From Elmis aenea (lineage: Eukaryota > Arthropoda > Insecta > Coleoptera > Elmidae): a stretch of 64,000 bases of DNA. The position numbers were made by a program, and so were the translations under genes. Positions 44,349-57,182 of the stretch are shown here, one piece after another. Under the pieces are notes generated by a model, which made no database searches, was not told the origin of the DNA, and worked only from the letters and a program-made list of their open reading frames with translations. The stretch covers positions 58,318,966 to 58,382,965 of the forward strand of contig OX393576.1 of NCBI GenBank assembly GCA_947652605.1. The letters run 5' to 3'. Within the stretch, counting starts at the first letter, position 1, and every line of letters begins with the position of its first letter.

Positions 44349-44869
44349 ATACAGGGTGATTGAAATTCGAGTTTAAGCTAGGGATCTCGCTTATTATAAT
44401 AGCTAGAGTTTAAGTTTACATTCGGCAAAGTTGCTAAATTTAGTACTCAATAGTAATATTCCAAAGAGAAATTGAAAATATCTCAAACGGTATCCGAGAA
44501 AATTAGGAAAAACAAAAAAATACGATTTTTAAAAATCGTCTATAACTCCTTGGGAGTTTGAAATATTTAAAATGTGTTAAAACATTGCCGAATCAACTTC
44601 TTAAGCCGATTCGGATGGTGGTCACAAAATTTTCCAAGATCGATTCGTTTTTGTTTTATGATCAAATCTGGACTAGCCATGACAAATAAAAAACAAAAAT
44701 ATTGTGTAAATAATCTCTCAAAACTATAACTTTCCTCATTTATCGAACTCGAACAGTAATGATACCAAAATAACCAACTTCAGTTTTTCTTATAGGCGCA
44801 ATTTTTGCTATTTACATAATCAAATAGTATTCTGCCATATTTTTAGCAAAAGCCCCCACCTATAAGCAC
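44349..44869. repeat. TACAGGGTGATTGAAATTCG repeat, copy 2 (one arm only)
   Basis: The sequence matches the left arm of the element at 35921 from TACAGGGTGATTGAAATTCG through CAAAGAGAAATTGAAA. It also matches AAGCCGATTCGGATGGTG and ATTTACATAATCAAATAGTA at the right places. It ends where the next CAGGGTGG repeat begins. Confidence 0.8.
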
Positions 44870-45419
44870 AGGGTGGTCCGAATTACATGGGTATCGCGCT
44901 TAATATTCAAGATAGAGAAACGGTTAAATTAGAAAAAATGTGCAGTCTTTTAAAACAAACTCAGAACCGTTTTCAAAAGAATTCTTTCATTTATGATTTT
45001 AGAGTTAATAAAAAAAATGTTTTTTTTTTAAATATTGATAATGTGCCATATCTCCCTTATTGTAGTAAATATCGAAAAAAACGTATGTAGATTATTTTTA
45101 GATATTTTAACGCACCATACAATGATTCCAATAAAAAAGTGTTTACGCTCGCCATTAAAAAGTTATGACTTTTTTAAATGGAATCTATAGTTGGCTATAA
45201 CCTATTTAAAATCCTTATTTTTTTCCATTCTAAATATACAAGGGTTGATGTAGTTATTTTCAATAATACGTAAGGTACGAAGGTTTTTTATTTTTTTTTA
45301 GCAGGTTTAAACCCTTTTAAAACTCATGTGGTACACGTTAAGAAGGTTTTTCAATTTGTTGTTGAGGTAGACAAGATAGATATTTGAACATAAGATAACA
45401 ACAATATAGTCAGGATTAG

Positions 45420-46429
45420 CAGCGTACGCAGAAAAATATTTCAGGGGGGATATTGTTTTAATTTGCAAAAATAATATTGACTAATTTTAAACGCAGCATG
45501 GTCATGGTAAAATTAGAAAATAATCTAGGGGGCTAGACACAAAAAGTCAGTTGCAAAAAAGCGTTGTGGGGGCTCCAGGGACCGGCAGCCCTATAGGGTA
45601 ACAGCGCCATAGGCTTTTTTAAATTTTTAAGGTCAAACGTACCCAGCATTTATATTTATTCCAGGTGTTAACCACCAGCCGTGAACATAGGGATTAACAT
45701 TGGTTTTAACTTTTTTTCGGATTCCTGCTCCCCAATTGAATTTATATTAAAATTAATGGTAACAATAGATAGATAAAATTATTACGCATCATTTGAGACC
45801 ATTAATAAGCTGAAATGTCTAATATTTAGTTTATAATTAATATTTTAAAATTGGATTAATTTTACAAATATAAGTCAATCTGACATTTATTTGTCTTCAT
45901 TCATTTTTGTTATCTGTCAATTTTTAAATCAGCGAGTTATTTCTTTTTTCACCATTAAAACTCTTCCTCTATTATAGTTTTTTTTTTTCATTTTAATCAA
46001 AATCGTTAAAGAAATAACTCGCTGATTTAAAAATTGACAGATAATAACAAAAATTAATGTAGACAAATGTCAGATTGACAGTCATGGCTACTTATATTTG
46101 TAAAATTAATCCAATTTTAAAATATTAATCATAAACTAAATATTAAACATTTAAGCTTATTAATGGTCTCAAATGATGCGTAATTAATTTATCTTTCTAT
46201 TGTTACCATTAATTTTAATATAAATTCAATTGGGGAGCAGGAATCCGAAAAAAAGTTAAAACCAATGTTAATTCAATATGTTCACGGCTGGTGGTTAACA
46301 CCCGGTATGTATGGAAAAGCAGTATGTCGCGCAATTAAGAAATGCGGTATTATAATTTCAGTCCTTTTCAAATTTTTGGGGGATAATTTATCACCCTAAT
46401 CCTTCTCATGCATACGCCACTGTAGTCAA
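45420..46429. mobile_element. hAT-like non-autonomous element, worn
   Basis: The right end, inverted, reads CAGTGGCGTATGCATGAG. The left end is CAGCGTACGCAGAAAA. The flanks TAGTCAGG and TAGTCAAC share six of eight bases. G-rich runs (CAGGGGGGAT / inverted TTGGGGGATAA) lie just inside. There is no transposase; the interior is another palindrome. Confidence 0.55.
45661..46305. repeat. Palindromic element, CC(A/G)GGTGTTAACCACCAGC ends
   Basis: CCAGGTGTTAACCACCAGCC pairs with GGCTGGTGGTTAACACCCGG. The ~300-bp arms then match almost base for base: CGGATTCCTGCTCCCCAATT against AATTGGGGAGCAGGAATCCG, and ATCAGCGAGTTATTTCTTT-type blocks against AAGAAATAACTCGCTGAT. The centre is near 45985. No coding sequence. 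Confidence 0.92.
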
Positions 46430-46771
46430 CTAAAGCTTTTATTAAAAAAATGGCATGTTTGTGTCATAACCCTTTAACGGCGAGCGCTTTTTTTTTAGTA
46501 AAATCGAAGTTTACATAAAAATATCTAATACTCCTAATAACATTCAAAAATAATTTCGATATTTACAACAATAACGAAGATATGACACATTATAAATATT
46601 TAAAAAAAACACTTTTTTTATTAACTTAAAAACCATAAACGATAAAATGTTTTTGAAAACGGTTTTGAATTTGTCTCAAAAAACTGTATGTTTCGTAGTT
46701 TAACCGTTTCTCTATCTTGACTATTAAGCGAGATGCCCATGTAATCCCAACGAATTTTGACCACCACTGTA

Positions 46772-47819
46772 TGTAAATCTTTACGATAAACATACTATGC
46801 TGTCATTTACGTTTTCTCAATCAATTTTATTTTTTTAGGAAGGTCTCGTTCAGTTAAGCAACTTTGTCTTCTAAAGTCCTGATTTTTATATAAAATAGTA
46901 AATGCAATATGACTATTATTATCCTCTTTTTAAACAAAACAAAATGTTTTCCGTCTACGCGCACTAAATTTCTTTTCCACATTACATTTAACGAATTAAT
47001 ACACAAAGAGCAACACAGAAAAATCGTTTTGCATTAAACTACAACTAACGTATTCAGTTTATTATGCCTGGCAGCATTTGCTCATACAGTCTGATGCACT
47101 TTGTGGAACGTGCAAATTAATTTTTTATTTGAGTAAGCTTAATTCAATATTTAAATGCAGATATCTGGCTAGACCATTATGCGTCGACTAAAATGCGTCT
47201 CCAGCAATCGGGGCATGATATGGGTAATCTTCTTTTCATTTTAAAATGCAAACAACAACGTTGGTGGATATTACTTTATGCATACCATTGATTTTCGCCA
47301 GCTAACAATACATACATTCTAAATAGATTTATAGTTTTATCTATTCTCATTTATATAAAATATACTAATAACCATTTAAAGCTCTTGTGAATTACTGAAG
47401 TACTAAAACTGCAGACAGAATCTTATAAATCTTCCCAAAGATTCAAACACGCCATTGAATACAAATTTACAGTTCTGTGTAATGTAATCGATCAAATATG
47501 CTAATGGCGTTGTCGGATATGAACGTTTCAAATGTTCAAAGATTTTTATAATTGCATATGACGTTTTTTTTTTGTTTTTCAAGGCAACAAGTAACACCGA
47601 TAGCTATGCAAAACTGGGTATTTATTAGTTGAAAAAAAGTGGCGTATAGTTGTCTGTCCATATGGAGAAACGAATTAATATCAGTTGAAGTGGAACACAA
47701 CCCACTATAACATTTCATATTCTTCTTAATGAAAACTCGTTGAGGAATAAAGCAAATGGACACATTCATTAGATTTATGTATAAAATAATGATATATTGG
47801 AGAGAAAAATTTGGACAAC
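46772..47819. other. AT-rich sequence, no gene seen
   Basis: The minus-strand frames at 47403-47597 and 47536-47769 have no recognisable domain. Confidence 0.35.
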
Positions 47820-47827
47820 ATAAGTAC

Positions 47828-48484
47828 TAGGAATTCTGAGTCTCGACAATTTTTTAAGTCCCGGGACTCGAGACTTTTTTTTATCAAAGTCCCGGGAATT
47901 CCCGGGACTTCGAGACTTTTGCGAATTTTATTTACATACTATAAAGTAGTGGTTTAACCCGTCAAAAATGAAGGTAGATTTTAAATTAAACCAAATTCAC
48001 GGATTTTATTTATAAAGCATTTATTTTATGAATAAAGTGTAGTAGAAGTAATATTATTCTTAATTAAGTCTTCATTCTACAGTAAATAAAATATAATTTT
48101 CCAAGTAAATGCCTATTTTAAATAAAATAAAAAAAAGATATGTTTTAACTAATAAACTTAACAATTATCTTTAAGCTTTATAGCAGACAAGAAATAATCA
48201 GAAATAATTAAATATGGCAAGCAAAAAATTTAAATAAAGTAAACTAAATACTGATTGTTAATATAAACTATAAACATAAAAAATTATGAAACAAAATATT
48301 TTTGCTAAACTCATGGCAGTAAAATTTGTTTAAAAATTAGGAGTATAAAAAAAATAATTTCAGTGTTCTGTAACATGTAGTCTCGTCTCGAGTCTCGAAC
48401 TAAATGTCCCGGGACTCGAGACTTGGAAAGTCCCGGGAATTCCCGGGACTTACGTCTCGGGAAATTCCCGGGACAGAATCCCTA
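47828..48484. mobile_element. hAT-like non-autonomous element with CCCGGG-rich ends
   Basis: Inverted ends: TAGGAATTCTG on the left and CAGAATCCCTA on the right. The 8-bp flanks ATAAGTAC (47820-47827 and 48485-48492) are identical. Just inside both ends are several copies of TCCCGGGACTCGAGAC and TCCCGGGAATTCCCGGGACT. I count seven CCCGGG words in all, with AT-rich sequence between the two clusters and no coding region. The palindromic words are probable transposase-binding sites by analogy with other hAT subterminal repeats. Confidence 0.88.
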
Positions 48485-48492
48485 ATAAGTAC

Positions 48493-50271
48493 ATATTTTC
48501 TTCAGCTGATATAAAAAAACATGTGATAAAGTGAGACACATATAAATAAAAGGACCACAAGACTAAATTATCAAGATTTTGTTCATGGATGTTTCAGCTC
48601 TTAAGGTAGTTAAGTGCTATTTAAAAAATCAACTATCTTATTTATAAAATGAATCGTTTGTTGAAAAATTATATACCAGATTTGTGGTGTCTTAGTCTTT
48701 TAACTATTTATTTACTTGCTAATTCAACAAATACAAAAAAATCTCATGTTGATGAAAAGAGGGTTTAAAACTAGTGCAGATCGTCTTCAAAAAGCGATCC
48801 TACTTAGTTTATAGAAGAGTTGTTTAATAAAACTAAAATACTCATAAGTGTACATTTTGTTTATGTGTAGAAATGGAGAATAACTAACATTTAGTTTACA
48901 TTAAAAGATTTTTTTCTTTGTGATTATTTTACTGAAATAACAAATTAAAGCAATGCTCTTCAAAGTTTTTAATATTTATTCAATTAACGCTCAATTTTCA
49001 TTCAAAACTTTAAAATAATAAAAATGACTGCATTTTTTAAACAAAACTTTATGCAGTTAAAGCTATTATATTTTTATGTAAACATTCAGACATTTTTGCT
49101 TTGTTTTTATCATTTCTCATTGCAACATTAACAACAGTCCTTACTCATGCTTCTTCAAACGTTTTTAATTCGAGGAAAACCATTGGAATCTCCTTTAATA
49201 TTGAAGATAATAATAGGCTTTAATTTTACGAAATTAGTTAGTTTAATGCTAATTAATAACAATAAAACAGATAACTGATGCAACTGTTTTTTTTTTTATT
49301 TAATAAAGTAATTTTTCCATATATGACAATACTAAAATTTGATAGTGGTTTACTCATCATCATTTTTTATGCTCCTTTTAATGCATTCATACATTCTTTG
49401 AAAAGTAGATTTTTTTGCCTAACCGTTCTCATTGCAAAATTATCTTCATTGATGTGAAAAATAGCAACAATTGAAAAACGTACAAACCGTAAAATCGAAT
49501 ATGGCGCTCATAATCATTGGAAAATTAATTTTATATAGATACCAAATCCACTAAGGCATATATTTTTTTAAATTACCCCAAAGTTTTCGTTCATCATTTT
49601 GGAGGCATTATCAAAAGAAATACTAATTGTTTGGACCTTTCCACTTTTAAATATTTTTTAAATAACTTACTACATCTTTCATCTCAAAGTAAACCTTTGT
49701 ACATTGGGTTTTATTAAAATTAGTTTAGATGGTTTGGACAACGCTAGAGAGCAGGATTTACATACTTTTCTGGTTATTCCTGAAATTACACTGACCCTAG
49801 TAAGGCATAATATTTGCACATCCTGTAGGTCGACAGCCCATATTTGATCCGTTACAGGTTAATTATAACTAGACCACAGCTAATTTACAAACGCTGGATC
49901 TATATACTACTCACATCCAAAATAAATCGAATTAACAAAGGAAGGGTTTCATCGTTATAGATGACAGAGGTATGCCGGTCGTTTGGTTTGCAACAAGTTT
50001 GATAGAATTACACTACATAATTTTAAACAAATTATGGTAACTTTAATTCCTTTTTCTTTGTTTTTAGTACCCTCTTATTTAACTTTTCCTAAAAAGACAA
50101 TAGTATTTAAAAAAAAACCAAAAGTAAGGCTCAATTTTGACATAAAATAATAAGGTACAATATTTAACATTACATATATTAAAAGCACCGTTTCATATAT
50201 ATTCTGTGCAAACAAAAATGGTTTACATCAAATTTTAAGGCACGCATATTTAACTGATATATTTATTGTGT
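48493..50271. other. AT-rich sequence, no gene seen
   Basis: Nothing recognised on either strand. Confidence 0.4.
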
Positions 50272-50835
50272 ACAGGGTGGGCAAATTTCGATGTTTTAAT
50301 AGGGAATCTCAATTACTATAAGAGGTATCAAAAAACGGACCGCGCATCCTAGATCTCTTTTTTCGAGAAAAAATTAATGATGAAAACTAAAATTGGTTAT
50401 CGTCTTTTGTTTTCGAGTTATCGCCGATAACTCGATTTTTCGACTTTTCGTTTTATGACTATATCTCGCTTGTTTATGCAAAGAAACAAAAATAATTTTA
50501 ACGTTCTACAGGCACTTTTTTGATAAGAATGCAGTGGCGTAAACAATTTTTAATTTTTTTTTCGAAATTCGAGTTGTGACAAAGTTGTATTTTTTTCATG
50601 CTATGACTTATTTAAATTCCTTATATTTTTGTCATTCCAAATATATAACGGTTGATGTATTTATTTTCAATAATACGATGTTTTTTTTAGATTTTTTTAA
50701 AATTATAGTAGGCTGTGAAAACAAAAACAAAACAAGGTTTAAAACCTTTTTAAACTCATTTGATACAAGTTACGAAGGTTTTGTAATTTGTTGTTCTGAT
50801 AAACATTACAAATATTTGAACATAAGATAAACTAC
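50272..50835. repeat. TACAGGGTGGGCAAATTTCG repeat, one arm
   Basis: It begins TGTACAGGGTGGGCAAATTT. Its later part (50600-50830) is shared with 45190-45415: TTCAATAATACG, AAACCTTTTTAAACTCATTT and GAAGGTTTTGTAATTTGTTG. The right-hand inverse is missing. The 84-codon frame in it is not a gene. Confidence 0.7.
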
Positions 50836-52869
50836 AATAAACTACTTTACTGCAGATTCCGACTTTATCGTTGTTTCCTTATTTTTATATATTTATACAA
50901 AGATATTGGGTCTCTAACAATTTCACTGCTAAAAAATTATTAAAATTTGCATGTTTATTTTGTCAATATGGCTAACTTCATATCAGAAGTTAAATGAATT
51001 AAATATTAAAAATATACATGATGGAGTCAAACAAAAATGCAAAAAATGGGATAGAAAATGAAAATTAGAGGCGAAAAATTAACTTAATATAAGTAAATAG
51101 AGGATCAGTTGGGGAGAGGTGCAACAGTTAGCCAACAAGAAAGATGGAGAAAAATAATCAACAATTAAGAAAATATACTTCGACACTCAACGGTTAAAGA
51201 GAACCTCGTTGAATAGAAGAAAAAATACCAAATCAATACAAGGTCACTTTTTCTTCTTAAAATATTTGCAAAATAATACGCTGAAAATTTTTGGCAACTC
51301 CAACGAACCAATGATCAATAATGGTTACCACAACAAATTTTACTGACCATTCGATGACAAACCAAACATTAATGGTATATTTTTGTGAAACTAATTTTTG
51401 CAATGCATATATGGCTTAAGACATTGTTAATAAATCATCTTTTTAATTATTAATTTGTAACGAACCAAAAAGTGTTTCCTTTTCCCAGAAGGTTAGAATT
51501 ACATAATTAGGATTATTAACGTCAACCAATTTGAATAAACCCATTTTTTCAAACCTCAACATGTTATACATTTGAAGCATTTTATAAATAAAAGTTTTCT
51601 ACGAAAGGCTTGACGATAACAACGGTGTGGCGCCACATTATTAGCGTACTTCTAGGTATCTCCTAATGATTTAGCTGCCAAATTAATGAATGTACTCCGG
51701 GAGTATCACGAAACCCAATGAATTATAAATTAACGAAACGCAGTGGGGATTTATAATGACCATTTGCTCATTCCTTGTAATAGTTGTCTGGTATTTTAAT
51801 TCTCCCTCGGAATTAATATTCTATTGTTAGAAAAACAATGGCGCCTAACACTAATAACAACCCAAATGATAGTTCATCTTCAATAAAATTCTCTTGTTTC
51901 CTCCTACGCGTAGGATTCCACAAGTTTCGTAACATCTTATAAGAAATTTTATAACAATAACGTCTTTATATTTCATACATGTAGCGAGGAATTACATTCA
52001 TTTTTACTACCCACATGCTCGCAATAATGAATCTGTAGGTACAATTAATGAAAGAAAAATAACGAACAAGAATATAACGTGTACGTGGATGATTTATGAA
52101 CTTACACCGCGCTTTTGCACCTTAAATTTTAATGAATTTTTATAATAATGATTGATAAGCGAAGAAAAAAGGGTTGAATTATTTATTACGTCGTCCCGGC
52201 GCCATTTGTTGTTCCTGGTAAAGGCTCTCATGTTTAAATCATTTTCCGATACTGTATTTTATCGCTCTTCTTTGATAACGCAAACTGTAATGATATTTCA
52301 AATGTCACCAAATGGAAATATGATTAAACACAGAATTTAAAAAACAACTCCTACAATCACTTCAACCAAATGCATCGACTTTTTCAGAACGGTTTGAGTG
52401 CTTGCTTGAAATGATAATTGAAAAAAGTAATGTCTTTCATAAATCGCAAAGAAAAAGTTCTACCGAGTTTCGATATTAATTACGGTTAAGTTATGAGAAA
52501 TGAAAATGAATCTACAGTTCAAAAATAGTGTTTATGTCCAAGTAAAATGGAACAGTAAAAAACTCATAAAATTAAAACGATTTACGTAAACCATCAACAT
52601 ATCTATTGTACAATATGTATATTTGTTCGTTTAACTGTAAACTCCATATTATTTTATTCTTTAGGCTTTCGCGGTCGTTGTTCATGATACAATTTTCGTT
52701 CCCAACTGTCGTTTTAAAAAAGACCACGATATAATGGTCGAAAAATCAACTTTTAATTATAGAAGGCACAGTCCTAAACCCGGAACGAAGATTGTATTTC
52801 CATGTCACTATGTGACGTTATATGTCAGTGATTTTCAACCTGTGTGGAGCGTCCCCTAGGAAGGGCGTA
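50836..52869. other. Non-repetitive AT-rich sequence, no gene seen
   Basis: No recognisable coding region. 51600-51850 looks less repetitive and more even in composition than its surroundings and could be a conserved non-coding block; that cannot be judged from one sequence. The frame at 52152-52340 has no domain. Confidence 0.35.
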
Positions 52870-52984
52870 AAATATACAGGTTGGTCCACTTTTTTGTAGC
52901 AGCATTTTAACAGTGGATACAAAAACTTCTTTTAAAGCGCATATTCCATATCAACATGGGTCCAAAAACGCTTCGTTTTAAAGC

Positions 52985-54171
52985 TACAGGGTGTTGAAAT
53001 TTTCGAAAAAATATCGATAATTTTTAAACGTTTTCCAACCAGTAGATTTATTTAAACCAAATTTGGTATTAAGCACCACCTTACAGGTTACCACAATCGG
53101 TGAGAATGTCAAGTCCCACAAGCATCCGGTGGCGGAGATGTGGGGGTTCAGTTACAATAAATTTTATAAAATACTAGTAGATACGGCCCCGTTCAAAATC
53201 AAACACGAACTTGTTGTTGAGTAGAACATTTTATTTTAAACAAAAAGTGTCTCTTGACTTTTCTTGGTATCTACCATCGTTTGGCGAGAAATTTGATTGA
53301 TTTTACTATTCTCGCAAAAAATATTATCACAAGTTCGATCGAAAAATATTGCGTAAAGGAGAAAATTGCAAATTGTAGAGTAAATGCTCATTAATCGTTA
53401 ATTTAACGGAACTTTTTTCCTCATTAGCATGTTCTGTTATTAAAAATTGCAAAAATCGATAATTACTTCTCTATTTCGAATATTAGGGATATTTTTAGAT
53501 CGCACATATGATCAAATTTTTCGCGAGAATAGTAAAATAAATCAAATTTCTCGCCAAACAGTGCAGTGGTAGATACGAAGAAAAGTCAGGAGACACTTTT
53601 TGTTTACAATAAAATGTTTTACTCCAAAACAAGTTCAAGTTTGATTTTGAACAGGGCCGTACTAGTTTTTTATAAAATTTATTGAAACTGAACGCTCACA
53701 ACTCCGCCACTGTTGCTTGTGGCTTGTGTGGTGCTGTATACCAAATTTGGTTGAAATATACGAGGGGGGACCCAAAAATAACCGGAATTATTTTCTGAAG
53801 GGCGAGCCCCTTTTAGCTTCTCGTGCTAGGAGAATATTCTAGAAACATTCCTGCATCAGCGTGCCTACTGGCGTTGCTGTGTGTTGCTGCGTTCGGCTTC
53901 AGTGAATTCTTGTAAATCAGCCATCACAAAATAGACAGATTCGTTGAAAGAGTCTTCGAAAAACATTCACTGAAGCCGAACGCAGCAACACACAGCAACG
54001 CCAGTAGGCATGCTGATGCAGAAGGGTTTCTAGAATATTCTACTAGCACGAGAAGCTCGAACTAAAAGGGGCTCGCCCTTCAGAAAATAATTCCGGTTAT
54101 TTTTGGGTCCCCCCTCGTATCTACTGGTTGGAAAACGGTTAAATATTATCTTTTTTCGAAAATTTTAACGT
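52985..54171. mobile_element. TACAGGGTGTTGAAATTTTCG palindromic element with nested mariner MITE
   Basis: TTGAAATTTTCGAAAAAATA, CGTTTTCCAACCAGTAGAT and CAAAAAGTGTCTCTTGACTT pair with their inverses at 54150-54171, 54120-54140 and 53585-53610. CGGCCCCGTTCAAAATCAAA (from about 53174) pairs with TTTGATTTTGAACAGGGCCG. The right arm is split by the MITE at 53761. Another TATACAGGTTGG end lies at 52873. Confidence 0.82.
53761..54117. mobile_element. Mariner-type MITE, 357 bp, hairpin structure
   Basis: Flanked by TA on both sides (53759-53760 and 54118-54119). The ends CGAGGGGGGACCCAAAAATA and TATTTTTGGGTCCCCCCTCG are inverted copies and pairing continues for about 165 bp on each side (GAGCCCCTTTTAGCTTCTCG; GTGTTGCTGCGTTCGGCTTC with their inverses), leaving a loop of about 30 bp. 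No transposase is encoded. Confidence 0.93.
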
Positions 54172-56440
54172 AAAGTTAAAATTAATTTAAGGTTATGTAG
54201 TAAATGACCACAAACAACTTTTATTCGAGAATTTTATTCGTATGTTTTGTACACACTGTATATAAAAATAAAAACTAATCGATTCCGTTTTGAAAATATG
54301 TATCTACTTATTATTTAAAAACCCTAAAAATATGAGATTTAACTATAAAATTAATGCAATACTGTAACCTTAAGATCAGATATAATCCACTACAATTTAA
54401 TTTTTATTTAAGTAGGTGTCATCGGAGCAAAAATGCAGGTGTAATAATTTTTACAATTTAAATAAACAAACATAATGATAAACCTTTTAGTTATTTCGTT
54501 GTAAAAATAAATGTATACAAGTTTGGTTAATCACTTGTTAAATTTCTACGCAATTCTAAATAAAATTTTTACCACTTTTAACAGTCCTGTCTTTAAATGA
54601 ACCATAGGTTATTCAATAAATAAGAGATTAATCTACTAATGAAGAAAGTGGAGTCTTGAAACTGGTACAATATGTTTTTAATACGCGGTTATCGTAAAAT
54701 AATATGAGTGGTTTTTAATTAAAGTTACCAACATTATGATCGTTTAGAATGTTTAGAAGTTATTAACTTAAAAATTAAGTGATTTCTTAAGTATTTACAC
54801 ATTCTTGCGGCTTACTTCTGCTACAAAACTAATCATAAAACATCACAAATAAGCCCTAGAAAATACACGGTATGATACAAAACGTGTGATTTTAGGGCAC
54901 CGAATGTTGATTTTCACTATTTTAACCCTTTCTAAACCTTAATTATAACACATTGACACGACTGGTTTCAGCAACGTCCACAAAAGACATTTAACTAAAC
55001 ATTGGAACACTCAATGTTGTAATAGCAACAGAACTTCTAGGTAAAACCTTACTCGTTTTTGATTATCTTGTACGTCCAAAATATTGTCCAATATTCAAGG
55101 CTTGATTTAAAAAAAAACATTAACTCACCAAATGGTTTAGTCTTCCAATGTTTAACTGTCCTATTCTGCTTGACCAAAAAGAAATACATCAAAATAAAGT
55201 CTAAGTGAAAAGGTAAAAATAAAGTTTATTAGTCAAGGCTTACTTCAATTTTTTTAAATCTTTTTTATTTACAAATGTACAAGAAATTTTTTAAATAACG
55301 TTTTAAATTTTGATCCTTTTGATATATGAGTCGTTTATTTTGAAAATGGCTTAAGTCACTTTTTGCGAAAAATGTGTTAAAGCTATTCACGATTACAAAA
55401 TGTACCTATGGTGTTTTATTTTCAGTAAATTTACTTGCAATTTTTTTTTAAATCATTACTATTTTCATCAATAAAGATTTTATTGTAAAATAGAACTGGT
55501 ACCCCATTTATTTTGATAATTGCATAAGGATTAATTTGCTTTCCTATATACCCCCAATTTTCCCCATTTATTTAAAAAATTTAGAACAGTGAAATGTGCG
55601 AAAACTTTATCACTGCTATTAATGACAATGGTTCAATACATGAATAATAATATATATGAAATACGTTATATAAATTACTTATAATTCACAATGTACTGAT
55701 AAATTTACTTATTGCTTATGTGTTTTATAAATATTAATGATAATAAAAAATACTTGAACAAACTTCTAATGAAATACATTATATTTTATAAGTTACTCAA
55801 TAAGTTTCTTAAATTACTGTTTTATCAATTCAGTAAAACACACCGTACAAAATCAACACAAGTCCGGGCTTTTTACAAACTAATAATTTTGAAAGAGGCT
55901 TGTCACTTTACTGCAATAAAATTGGCGATTCGTTAACGTCTGTGCGAAATTATGTACTTATACCAAGAAAAATAGTAATCGAGATAACAAATATAAGTGA
56001 ATTTTCTCTATAGTAGCGTAAATATTTTTATGCATATTGAAATATAAAACATTTCCAAAATATTATAAAAGTGACTTATGCTTCTTTCAAAATAAACAGC
56101 TTATATGGCATTTTGAAAATATGGTGCAAACAGAACGCTGATGACTTATCATTTGATTTGAGATTGAGTAATTTGGTGTACCTAAGCAATTTGTTGACAT
56201 TGTTTTACTGAGCACTTATTTTTTATTTTTGTTGATTTGGGTTTGGAAATAATAAATTTGACACATTTCTGCATTTTCGAGTTCCGAATCACTCTGTACA
56301 ATTAACGACGAAATCGAACATAAACATTAGATTCCAACGAGCTGTTGATTTAAGAACATCTATTATAGAGGAACTTAGGTCATGCAATGTTAACAGAGTG
56401 TATTACATATCACACAGAAACTGTCGCAATTATAGTGGCA
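54172..56440. other. AT-rich sequence with a short repeat tail, no gene seen
   Basis: 54172-54265 is an inverted relative of 8665-8800. The rest shows no recognisable gene; the frame at 55712-55936 has no domain. Confidence 0.4.
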
Positions 56441-57064
56441 AAGCCGGCCAAAGGACGCCTTGAGGCGACTTTTTAGTCATCCGATCTCTGGACCAGCGAT
56501 GGCCAAACATGATCTCGCGACATCCACACGCTAGACCGCTGGACTTAGAAGCGTTCCACGCGGCGGACAGAACAGGCACTCCGCAGGTGCATTAAAATAT
56601 TAGCATCAGTGGCGTGTGACCCAATTAAATCTCGAGTTTTACGATCAAGTGATAGCGGCAATAAATTTGCAATTCATTTTATTACTAATTATAAAGTGCG
56701 TTCGTATTATTTTGCACAGTGAAAAACAAAACGTTCGCGTAAAAAAGCTTTAGACTTAACGCGGAAGTACTTAAATCGGTTGTAAAATCGCGCCCCTTAA
56801 AAAATAAACAAAAAAACCGAAGCCCGTCCAGACGTAATGCTTAAAATTTCGAGTAACAGATATTTTAATTTATTTTGACAGTTTGATAGGCTGTAGTATG
56901 ATATTAATCCGAGGCCAGACGTGTGTAGTGAAACTAATATAACATCTAGTAGACTATAAAATCTCATTAACGAGCGCGACGCATAGTTTTAATGAATCAC
57001 AGTGACATATAAAATTACTTCATGCAGACTTGAGTGTAGTAAAACGTAGTGACACGTGTTTAAA
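56440..57064 (+). promoter_or_regulatory. Putative promoter and 5' UTR of the plus-strand gene
   Basis: The segment is richer in CpG and GC than neighbouring sequence, especially 56440-56610 (GCCGGCCAAAGGACGCC, CACGCGGCGGACAGAAC), and lacks the repeats seen elsewhere. It lies immediately before the proposed first coding exon. No TATA box at a convincing spacing was identified and the transcription start is not known. Confidence 0.4.
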
Positions 57065-57182
57065 ATGGTCCCCATAAAAGGAATCCGCGATGGGCCGTGT
57101 CGAAGAAGCAGCAATTGGGTGGTTGTAGGTGTTTTAACGCTTGTAGCAATAACAGGAACTGTTGAAACGATCAGACAAAGAG
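57065..57182 (+). CDS. Putative first coding exon, N-terminal hydrophobic segment, gene unrecognised
   Basis: ATG in the context TTTAAAATGG opens a frame of 39 codons plus one base, ending at AG|GTAAGA, a strong donor. The protein starts MVPIKGIRDGPCRRSSNW, with several positive charges. VVVGVLTLVAITGTV follows, a hydrophobic stretch of about 15-17 residues that would act as a signal peptide or signal anchor. TIRQRG comes next. The codon after the donor continues only into a lysine-rich intron readthrough. No downstream exon is seen up to 64000, so the first intron would exceed 6.8 kb. I do not recognise the gene. It is on the opposite strand from the ADAMTS gene and cannot be its missing signal exon. 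Confidence 0.5.

Larger units (their letters stand above)
44870..46771. mobile_element. CAGGGTGGTCC palindromic element with two further nested elements
   Basis: The left end CACAGGGTGGTCCGAATTAC, then ATGGGTATCGCGCTTAATAT and GATAGAGAAACGGTTAAA, pairs with TTTAACCGTTTCTCTATCTT, ATTAAGCGAGATGCCCATGT and ACCACTGTATG on the right. Inside it a hAT-like element runs about 45420-46429, and within that a palindrome at 45661-46305. Confidence 0.8.

Noticed and set aside
57065..57182. Missing signal-peptide exon of the ADAMTS gene
   Set aside because: It is on the opposite strand, and its donor leads away from the ADAMTS exons.
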